A stretch of DNA of 64,000 bases from Sphaerolaimus hirsutus (taxonomy: Eukaryota > Nematoda > Chromadorea > Monhysterida > Sphaerolaimidae): the NCBI GenBank assembly GCA_964036195.1, contig OZ038452.1:15184704-15248703 (forward strand), read 5' to 3'. Both the position numbers and the translations under genes were made by a program. Shown piece after piece: positions 57,601-64,000 of the stretch (position 1 is the first letter of the stretch; every line of letters begins with the position of its first letter). Under the pieces are notes generated by a model. That model saw only the letters and a list, made by a program, of their open reading frames with translations, searched no databases and had not been told where the DNA came from.

Positions 57601-58012
57601 TGCGGGCGCGCCGTCTGCCGCCCGCACCGGCACCTTCAGTGCAGGCCCGTCGTCTGGTGTTCGACTGGTTGACTGCGGCGGCGGCGGCGCTGCCAGCCCT
57701 GGGGCGGTCGTGTCGCCGAGCTGCGGCGGGGCCGCTCGCGCCCGCCGACTGCTGCAGCGCCGAGTAACTGCAAGTGCGCCGCCGGTAGCGTCGTTCGGTC
57801 GCCGGTTCCCGCAAACGCGCGCTGGGACAGGCCGCATTGCCGGCGCAGTGGGCCTTGCCGGCCGCCTGCCGTGGTTGGTCGAGAGAAGGCGAGCAGCCGC
57901 GCGACCGCCACGCCGCTTTCCTGTAGCTCGGCCGGCGGTTGGCCGACGAGAATGTGGTGGCCGTCGACGACGCCAAAGAGCTGCTCACCGATGCCGAGCT
58001 CGGCAAGTCCAT
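45534..58012 (-). CDS. unrecognised Ser/Arg/Gly-rich protein, seven exons
   Basis: I cannot name this gene. On the minus strand the exons 58012-57548, 55029-54889, 54787-54541, 50763-50578, 46968-46823, 46397-46266 and 45638-45534 join with matching phases to about 473 residues. The first (starting MDLPSSASVSSSLASSTATT) is Ser/Arg/Ala-rich. The second is the most structured: SKKRDKDGSPDKANELDPVY, then LAIKQASTMYGKNKDGTPIA. The third has DSRPDSGIDGGG and DDDGDYIGSDYPGRPNNMRL. The fourth has RHKKRSSERGPALGAQLKSL. The end is VRVSHNLNLSDGVNVLPLTC, then a final exon closing RTEKDDLAMCPWQYLELQ. No membrane span, signal peptide or zinc finger. The low-complexity, phosphosite-like make-up suggests a cytoplasmic scaffold or cytoskeleton-linked protein, but that is inference. 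Exons 2-7 are well supported; exon 1 is less certain. Confidence 0.7.
45683..46159. mobile_element. MITE, TACCGTATTTCC family, in the last intron of the minus-strand gene
   Basis: TACCGTATTTCCTTGAAATA to TATATCGAGGAAATATGGTA, 477 bp. The internal phrase AACGTGTGTTCTGCATTG is shared with copies near 32.5, 36.3, 56.7 and 62.3 kb. Confidence 0.7.
46266..46397 (-). CDS. minus-strand gene, exon 6
   Basis: Minus-strand acceptor CATTGCACTGCAG and donor CAA before GTTAGT. Exactly 44 codons, phase 0 at both ends: PRSVSSAGGAAQRQVPVVDE, then RPVRVSHNLNLSDGVNVLPL and TCNQ. Confidence 0.75.
46823..46968 (-). CDS. minus-strand gene, exon 5
   Basis: Acceptor TCGACCACGCAG, phase 1, matching the preceding donor. 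DAATSNLGGLRPPALGIAPR, SYETSTDETEPRSSTSCSPS and PSPLRL, ending before GTAGCG in phase 0. The plus strand also has an open frame here (GDGDGLHEVLLRGSVSSVDV), which lacks partners. Confidence 0.65.
47123..47678. mobile_element. 555-bp inverted-end element, copy 2
   Basis: Same ends and TA flanks as 36756-37310, nearly identical throughout; visible differences include one G more in a G-run and TTGTGATAGC for TTGTTATAGC. Lies in an intron of the minus-strand gene. Confidence 0.75.
47680..48700. other. intronic DNA with MITE fragments
   Basis: Contains a TACCGTATTTACTCGAAATA start at about 48093 and a TACCGTATATCCTCGAATAA start at 48489, both without clear right ends, plus a GTAAACGT-type repeat. 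No exon supported. Confidence 0.45.
48715..49590. repeat. CGCACAAACGCCCGG short-repeat arrays, inverted around a TATCGATA repeat
   Basis: At 48715-48830 CGCACAAACGCCCGG(C/T)(A/G) units run in one direction and turn to TGCATACCAGGCATTTGTGC. At 49437-49585 related units occur in both orientations (GGGCGTTTGTGCGTACCGG). Between them TAGGGTTGGGACGATATATC (48833) begins a TATCGAATATCG-rich hAT-like element. Confidence 0.6.
50281..50418. mobile_element. MITE fragment, GAGTTATTCAAGG family
   Basis: G-runs with GGGGAGTTATTCAAGGGGGG repeated, ending TCTTATTCAAGGATATACGGTA. Only the right end is intact. Confidence 0.6.
50578..50763 (-). CDS. minus-strand gene, exon 4
   Basis: Acceptor GCTACACGCGCAG and donor GTGCGTCA; phase 1 at both ends fits both neighbours. 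NQLQVAASLPQRHKKRSSER, GPALGAQLKSLSLDTPISSN and a basic end RRTSTRPLVSAR. Confidence 0.75.
50820..52200. other. AT-rich intron with a palindromic repeat
   Basis: From about 51715 to 51985 arms such as TCGTGGAACCAGCACCAGGG and ACCTGGTGCTGGTTCCAC face each other; the same family is at 43450 and 53570. No exon seen. Confidence 0.5.
52201..52542. mobile_element. MITE, TACCGTATGTCCTCGAATAAG family
   Basis: TACCGTATGTCCTCGAATAA at the left and TTATTCTAGGAGTTACGGTA at the right, 342 bp, diverged. Confidence 0.6.
52895..53087. mobile_element. about 193-bp MITE, TATAC(T/G)CGGCGGAC family
   Basis: TATACGCGGCGGACATCACA to GTGTGCTGTCCGCCGATTATA, sibling of 4831-5022 and 60231-60430. Shares internal GAAAACCTACCATAACCCA. 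Confidence 0.65.
53088..54540. other. AT-rich intron
   Basis: Contains the CACTCCCAGACTCTG repeat at about 53570-53770. The long minus-strand open frame over 53208-53645 overlaps that repeat and has no coding composition. Nothing else supported. Confidence 0.5.
54541..54787 (-). CDS. minus-strand gene, exon 3
   Basis: Acceptor GAACACGCGCAG, phase 0; ends one base past CAA before GTACCA. DGGDSRPDSGIDGGGGAAAR, VRSKSPPQSTAARRRSQLNS, a Ser/Gly/Thr run, then DDDGDYIGSDYPGRPNNMRL and ASQ. Confidence 0.8.
54889..55029 (-). CDS. minus-strand gene, exon 2
   Basis: Acceptor TTCTGATACGCAG and donor CAG before GTTCTC. Exactly 47 codons: GSKKRDKDGSPDKANELDPV, then YLAIKQASTMYGKNKDGTPI and AKGQRSQ. The most complex, ordered-looking segment of the protein and the best probe for a homology search. 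Confidence 0.8.
55586..56038. mobile_element. MITE, TACCGTATTTCTTCTAATAGAA family with a nested palindrome
   Basis: TACCGTATTTCTTCTAATAG to CTATTAGAAGAAATACGGTA, 453 bp, with GCCGTTCTATTGG words. A smaller palindrome (CACACTAGTTTTCACCGTGA facing TCACGGTGAAAACTAGTGTG) is inserted at about 55749-55983. Confidence 0.75.
56270..57083. mobile_element. cluster of G-run MITEs, CGAAATACCCCC family
   Basis: A complete copy spans 56451-56907 (TACCGTATTTACTCGAAATA to TTTCGAGGAAATACGGTA). Partial copies lie on either side, the last ending at 57083 with GAGGAAATACCGTA. Internal G-runs of 8-13 bases. Confidence 0.65.
57548..58012 (-). CDS. minus-strand gene, first coding exon (predicted)
   Basis: An ATG at 58012 (GCGATGG) opens 155 codons with very high third-position GC: MDLPSSASVSSSLASSTATT, then RRPSYRKAAWRSRGCSPSLD, an Ala/Arg-rich middle, and RARTRTPPAKGISSSHGNLV, ending in phase 0 before GTGATC. 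It directly follows a CpG-rich region at 58.0-58.55 kb. The plus strand has a competing open segment after TTTCCTGTAG (57928-58077: RRLADENVVAVDDAKELLTD and on to LTGLGS, stop), so strand choice here rests on phase and composition only. Confidence 0.5.
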
Positions 58013-58019
58013 CGCATTA

Positions 58020-58560
58020 GCGGAGACCGACGCTCACGTCACAAATCACGGCGACACTTTAACTGGGCTCGGTTCATAAGCGATTAAAGCAATTATGTTA
58101 GACTGGCGGCATGAGTCGGCAGTGCGCCGCAGCTGCGTCAGTCGCACACGAACGTAAAAATGACGCATGAGCACGCGGTGCGCGGCGCGGCAGCCGCCAG
58201 CCACAGCGGCGGCACGCCAGCAGTAGATGCATTATTTACTCATGCTTCTCTATCTACCCGAGAGCATGCGGCGTAAAGGCGGACAGGTACGGGCATGCGA
58301 AGTGGGTGCAGCCAACCACTTTGTTGTCTCATGCCTGCCTGCTATACACAGTTCGCCGCACCCGTACTGTGCGTGCATGAAGCGCCGCGCTTCGATGCGC
58401 TACATAACGCCGCGCCGCTAGTTTTAAGCGACCGGGCAGCGACAGGAGCTGCGAAAGCCGCAACTGAATTTACTTACCCATGGCGCTGGCGCGACGAATG
58501 CGCCGCAGGCATATCGCGCACGCGAGCCGCGCAGCCGAGCTAATGAAACCATCAATCAGT
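58020..58560 (-). promoter_or_regulatory. CpG-rich probable promoter of the minus-strand gene
   Basis: GC-rich, CpG-dense DNA immediately 5' of the predicted start. Contains CCATCAATCA at 58549-58558, the reverse complement of TGATTGATGG (Exd/Pbx-Hox type). No TATA box recognised. Confidence 0.4.
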
Positions 58561-58762
58561 TGCAGCGGGCACCCTTAATCCAACTAAATATAGATACCGT
58601 AGATCCTCGAACAAGTTCATCTCGAATAACTCCCCCCTGTTGTGAGCGCGATAAAGAACTCCCCCCGCTCGAATAACTCCCCCCTCTAATCGATACCGCA
58701 AATGCATCGTGTCAAATAAAACATTCGATGAAGCCAGACAGACCAAAAAAGACATGTCTGGG

Positions 58763-59532
58763 GCCAGTTCTGCAAAATGAGAAGTGAGAAGTGAATTGAG
58801 AAGTGAAATGAGAAAAAGAAAATTAAATGCAAAAACTTTGATAAATGGATACAGAACTGCGATCTATATTTCTAGTAATTTTTTTGTGTGAATGATCACA
58901 TCACGCAATTGTCACAAAAATGAGTTGTACATAGACGCATGATACACTCCTTAACTCTTAATTGTGGACCAATTTTGTTTAAGAGACCTTTCTCAATGAT
59001 TTTTGGATATGTCGTTTAACACATGGCGTATGCAAATATCGTTAGCACGCGTTGGCACCATGCCAGCCGATATTTGTACAATGAAATTCATCGGGTACCA
59101 TCTAAACTTGCCCCACATCCAAGTTACCTGTTTCATATTTACGATCAAAATATAGCGATGGAAAATACAAACATATCTGTCAAAATCTCAAAAATTTGCT
59201 CCATTTTGTAAATTTTTACTTTTATAATGGCTATTTTAGTCCAAATAGATTGTTATATACCTACTTTTAGCTATTTTTTGCTTTATTTTATTTTTATTTA
59301 TAGCGATTTCGAAATTTTGGCCAGCTGCCAAGTCTACATACGGAGTCTCTTTCAAAGAAATGGCTTACATTTTTCTTTTATTTTCACTTGCGATTTATTC
59401 TTTAACTTTATACTTGCCGTTTTACTTCTGATTTCACTTCACTTTTGCCAATTTTCTTCGCAATTCACTTCTCACTTCTCATTTTACTTCGCATTTGCCA
59501 TTTCACTTCTCACTTCTCATTTTGCGGAACTG
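58763..59532. mobile_element. element with CCAGTTC(T/C)GCAAAATGAGAAG ends
   Basis: CCAGTTCTGCAAAATGAGAA at the left and TTCTCATTTTGCGGAACTGG at the right, with GAAGTGAGAAGTGAATTG words near both ends and an AT-rich middle. About 770 bp; a longer relative of 17713-17946. Confidence 0.6.
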
Positions 59533-62176
59533 GCACCTGATTCATCGAATGCAAATGCAATGCAGCGTGCAACGATGGAACACATAAGAATGTTTTACCT
59601 TTGGCGGCGACGTATTTACGCTCTTATGTTTGCAGTGTGTAGACAGTGCCGATGAACACAAATTTTGGTTCTTAATGGTTATAAAGTTTATAATGCATGC
59701 TTAAAAATGGATGGATCAACTTGATTTTACCTGCTCACACAAATCAATTGAACAAGTGGTCCCGAATATTCTGACGAAAAAATACCCCCCCCCCCTTCGA
59801 ATAAGTCCCCCTCTCAAAATAATCCCCTCGGGGACTTATTCGAGTATTTAGGGTATCTAAATATTGTGGCAGTCACAGACTACATGACACCAACTATTTA
59901 TTATAAGCACTGCGTTTTTAAAGAACTAGTTACTTACCGTATTTCCTCGAAATACCCCCATCGGGTTTATTGTTTCAGAGTGCAAATTGTGAGGGGGGTA
60001 TTTAGAGGGTGTTTTATTCAAGGGGGTTATTTTTTCGAGGGTGTTTTATTCAAGGGGGTTACTATTTCGAGGGTTTTATTCACAGGGGGGTTATTATTCG
60101 CCAAAAATGTCCATGAAGGATCATAGTAAAGATGGGCTTTTACATTCATAAAACTGGTAATGAACGTGATAAAACAGTATATATTTAGACACAGCAACAT
60201 GCTTAGACGTAAACATAAACTATTCTATGTGATACGCGGCGGACATCATACTTAGTATGGAAACCTACCATAACCAATCTGAATAATGAACCAATTGTTT
60301 TAAACAGTTTTTTAATCATAATAACTTGTTTTTGTGTTACTAAGAAATAATAAATTGCGAAATTTATCGCAATATCTTATTCATTGAATTATGGTAGGAT
60401 TCTGCACATACTTTGCCGTCCGCTGAATATAGCTACAATGCATATGGGAAGCTATAAATATTTACATCATGTTCCTTGCATGGCTCAGATAAATAAACTC
60501 GGCGGACATGAAACGAATCAGTGATTCGGCCCTTCGTTACCAATGACGTGTGTTTTTTAATTCGAACTTGAATGGACGGATTCCATTCGGTTCATGATAC
60601 ATTTGATTCAATCCGACTTTTTATGCGAGAATGATGTGAATTTGATAGACAACTCGTTATAGAACGTCGGATTGTTAGGTTTTAGGTAAGATCTTACCGT
60701 CGCAGTCCCGACAAATTCCTTCAAAAAATTACGTATGAACTTACCGCTGCGTCCAAGTTACTGAAGCGTTTTATACGAATGAAGTAAAAGACGCATGATT
60801 TCCGTTCACGTCAACGATAATGACCGCGGAATGCAATTAAGTCAACATATGTGTCAACTCGTGTGTGGGCTGCCATTAGCAACCAATTGCGGTCGCTTAA
60901 TCGCATTCCGCAGTCATTTTTGTTGACGCTGACAGAAATCATGCGTCTTTCATATTTGGTAACATTCTCGCAAACGGTAACTTGGACGTGTGCCAACTAC
61001 GAATATACGCAGTTGTACGAAAATTCCTTAGACCATTGACTTCTATAATGTCCGTCGAGTTTAAATAAATATTATATTCCAGACGGGGGAATATCGAGGG
61101 ATTTTTTCTCAGCTCGAGAAGACCTGGGGTATTTCGAGGGGGGGATAATTCAAAGGGGGGTTATTTCTAGGAAATACCGTAGTTAAAATCCAGGGACAAG
61201 CTCTTTAAAGTTAACACTTTCCTCAACCATTTGCCCACCTGAAATATTCCTTATAAATTAAGACAAAAGCACCCAACTCACGGATTTAAATCTGTTGAGG
61301 CCAGTCACCGCTTTCAATGCCGTTTTCCACCGTTTTGAGCTGCCTTTCACCTCATTTTCACTTGGATTAGAATGAGAATCCTCTCGGTTCATTTTTCAAG
61401 TAGAATACGTTCACATTAATACAAATTCCAATCCTTCAAACTTTTCAATTATCATACACTAAATATATTTAGAAAAATTTACTGATTAAGGTAAGATTAG
61501 TATTTATTTTCTGCTGTGTCCCTGCAAAAGAAGTTTTTTAAAGCGCAACTTACAGCATAACGAAAAAGCGAATACATTATAACAGATGAAGATGTTCTGA
61601 TTATCCTGCATACTTTTATCCGTTCTAGTATGATAGATTTTACAGTACATTGCGCTTCAGTGCAATCATTAGCCAAGCTGTAAACGATCCTTAAATGTTG
61701 CGTTTATTGCTTGACAGGTAAAACGTAAAATAAAATGTCACTGTGAAAAATTTTTATTAATGTTTTCAAGGTTTTTTTTTCAATATTCACGTTCAACACT
61801 CAATTTTCACAAAAAAACGTTGATTTGAGAAAAAAAATTAAAGTATGATGTAACTATGTCAAATGGGCCGCGTAAAATGCATTTTACATGATTATTGCAT
61901 GCAATAAACCGACAGAAAATGCGGTAAAATAATAAAAATAACAGTAACAGTATAATAAAATAAAGTATACGGTAACCCCCCTCCCCGACAAAAAAAACAA
62001 CAAGAACCCATACAACAGCATTATATGTAATAAATGTGAGAAATATTATTGAAAGAAATTTTGAAAATTATCATTTGAAAACTCTGGTTCTACTTTTACG
62101 GGTTTCAAAAAAAGCGAAAACACCGGTTAGGGTCAGGTCAAATCGACGATCCTTGAATCTGAATCAATAGTCATAC
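59533..62176. other. intergenic, AT-rich with MITE fragments
   Basis: MITE ends at 59780-59853 (ATTCGAGTATTTAGGGTA) and 59936 (TACCGTATTTCCTCGAAATA), a GGCGGACAT repeat at 60231-60430, a larger AACTCGGCGGACATG...TGTCCGTCGAGTTT pair at about 60497-61062, and a MITE right end at 61180. 61.2-62.1 kb is AT-rich without features. No gene supported. Confidence 0.45.
60231..60430. mobile_element. about 200-bp MITE, CGGCGGACATCA family
   Basis: GATACGCGGCGGACATCATA to GCCGTCCGCTGAATAT, sibling of 4831-5022 and 52895-53087, more diverged. Confidence 0.6.
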
Positions 62177-62898
62177 TACCGTATTTCCTCGAAATACCCC
62201 CCCCCCCCTCTCGACACCACTATGAAACAATCACCCCCCCCCTCGAAATACCCCCCCCCAGATTGAGTGTAAAGAGAACGTACATGCCAAATACTGCAGT
62301 TTGTGTTCTGCGTAGTGCAGAACACACGTTAAAACAATGTCGGAATCACGTTAGAACAGTGTTTATACCATCTATTTACGTAATATTAGTCTACATAACC
62401 TTATAAATGGTGGTTTTTGTTGTATTTTACGACGTCTGCATACGTTTCAGACGACAATTTCGTACTGGGATTTTTTAAATTTTCTTGTGAATTAATAACC
62501 CCCCCCTCGTTCTACCCCCCCCCTCTCGACACCACTATGAAACAATCACCCCCCCCCTCGAAATACCCCCCCCCCAGATTGAGTGTAAAGAGAACGTACA
62601 TGCCAAATACTGCAGTTTGTGTTCTGCGTAGTGCAGAACACACGTTAAAACAATGTCGGAATCACGTTAGAACAGTGTTTATACCATCTATTTACGTAAT
62701 ATTAGTCTACATAACCTTATAAATGGCGGTTTTTGTTGTATTTTACGACGTCTGCATACGTTTCAGACGACAATTTCGTACTGGGATTTTTTAAATTTTC
62801 TTGTGAATAAATAACCCCCCCCTCGTTCTACCCCCCCCCCCTCTCGAGACCACTATGACACAATCACCCCCCGGGGGGTATTTCGAGGAAATACGGTA
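62177..62898. mobile_element. 722-bp MITE with an internal 318-bp tandem duplication
   Basis: TACCGTATTTCCTCGAAATA at the left and TATTTCGAGGAAATACGGTA at the right. The block starting CTCTCGACACCACTATGAAA at about 62207 is repeated from about 62525 almost base for base (one visible substitution, TGGTGG to TGGCGG, near 62408/62727), and a third partial start follows at about 62841. Confidence 0.75.
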
Positions 62899-63837
62899 AG
62901 CTATCTTACAAACCCTCAAATAGTCAACTAGAAAGCAGATGGAGATGCTTCATATCTGCGAGGTAGATCGAACGGTTCACGTTCGCGTCATTCTGTTCGA
63001 AGCTTTCAACTTTTACCAGGAAATTGTCTTGTCTGTCATTTTGGGAACGATGTGACAAAATCACCGCATTAGTTCGCATTGGAGTTCAAACTTGGCATAT
63101 GTTTTCATAAGTACAGAGGGGTCACGCGGGCTGGGTGGCTTGCGAACTTGTCCATCCGGTTTTCAAAAATGCTTTCACTACGTACGGTTTTGGAGGGAGA
63201 GAAAGCACCGGGCCAGTGTTATTAAAAGTACTGAACTTTTTTCGAGTAAATGGAAACGTAAAGTATTTTTATTTTACTCACCACTGTGTACAGAAAACGT
63301 AAAGTATAAATTTTTGACTTTTACACTGCGTAAAAGCTGAGTAAAAAAACTTTTTTTCAGAGAAAATGTAAAAACTAGTATTTTTAAGGAAAATGTAAAA
63401 ACTGGTATTTTTCTCACAGAAAACATAAAAATAAGTATTTTCTCACACAAAAAAACTTAAAAATAATTATAATTTTCAATTTTTACTCTGGAATACATCA
63501 AAGATGTGTTTTTCTCTCCTAATAAGTACATCTTAGCAAAAAATATCCTATGTTTGTTTCTTTCTGTCTGGCAAAATGACTATTTCTGTCCCCTTTAAAA
63601 TACGTTTTCTGTACTCACATATTTTCAAAAAGTATGCAAGTAAGTGACTACTGGTATTTTTTTGTGAGGACATGTAAACGTATTTATGCAGTACTTGAGT
63701 AATGTATTTATCGAGTAAATGTAAATATGTTTTGACAACTATGCACTGAGCCAATGTTGCCACTTGGCGCCAGGCCTCAGACTACTGCTAAACTTGGTGC
63801 GATGCCAAGTGCCAGAAAATTTCGCCATAGGTGCCAC
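62899..63837. other. intergenic, dispersed GTAAACGTAAA repeat
   Basis: From about 63217 to 63742 the TTTTTCGAGTAAATGGAAACG...CGAGTAAATGTAAATATGTT repeat, similar to 28649-29032, then a GGCGCCAGGC...GCCAAGTGCCAG fragment. No gene. Confidence 0.45.
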
Positions 63838-64000
63838 CAGGGGTCTCCTAGGGGGGGGGGGCTGGGGGGGGGCTGCCCCCCCCCCAAATCGGCCAGCTAT
63901 CTATCTATCCCGGAGGCCGCTCAGCTATCTATCTATCCCGAGGCAAATTTTTTGGCTACTACCCCCAAAGACCCCCCCCAAATCGCTCAGCTATCTATCT
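63838..64000. mobile_element. hAT-like CAGGGGTCTCC element, truncated by the window end
   Basis: CAGGGGTCTCCTAGGGGG followed by G/C runs and AGCTATCTATCTATCCCGG, as in the complete copy at 19404-19898 read in the opposite orientation. Confidence 0.65.

Noticed and set aside
57882..58012. RRPSYRK in the first minus-strand exon, as in the CREB kinase-inducible domain
   Set aside because: Only seven residues match; the surrounding sequence and the absence of a bZIP argue against CREB.

Overview
This window is eukaryotic nuclear DNA from an animal. Coding exons are short and GC-rich, with GT-AG introns. They sit in AT-rich sequence packed with non-autonomous DNA transposons. The paired domain ends with the motif [12 protein letters not shown], which I associate with ecdysozoan (arthropod or nematode) Pax2 proteins, so I favour an arthropod-like invertebrate. 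The species cannot be named from this sequence.

Layout. (1) 4.6-4.8 kb: a weak two-exon open frame. (2) 6.3-18.2 kb, + strand: at least five phase-compatible exons encoding an Ala/Gln-rich, nuclear-looking protein I do not recognise; its 3' end is unclear and may involve GC-rich open segments at 24.1-24.8 kb. (3) 25.3-31.05 kb, + strand: a Pax2/5/8-type transcription factor. It has a complete paired domain split over two exons, an octapeptide and a short C-terminal part; all seven exons agree in phase. (4) 39.77-43.44 kb, + strand: a TASK-type two-pore potassium channel in seven exons, with an optional further 3' exon at 44.0-44.24 kb. (5) 45.53-58.0 kb, - strand: a Ser/Arg/Gly-rich protein of seven phase-consistent exons that I cannot assign to a family; it converges tail to tail on the channel gene. 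GC-rich, CpG-dense segments lie just 5' of the first exons near 6.0, 39.5 and 58.3 kb, and others lie in introns or intergenic DNA (15.3-16.1, 20.4-20.7, 23.2, 26-26.8, 29.1-29.4, 37.6-37.8 kb); they look like promoters or enhancers.

Most of the rest is mobile DNA. hAT-like non-autonomous elements (termini TAGGG or TAGTGATGG or CAGGGG, 8-bp target duplications) occur in several families, and two pairs were inserted back to back through one shared 8-bp target. A second, larger group has termini TACCGTATTTC...GAAATACGGTA with long G/C runs and at least four unrelated internal vocabularies. There are also long foldback elements, a nearly identical 555-bp pair, and a fresh 318-bp tandem duplication. 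I saw no rRNA, tRNA, CRISPR array or prokaryotic signal.

How the genes relate: Pax2/5/8 and TASK channels are both used in nervous-system and sense-organ development or function in animals, but nothing in the sequence shows co-regulation. All gene models rest on reading splice sites and frames by eye; the Pax and TASK models are the firm ones.
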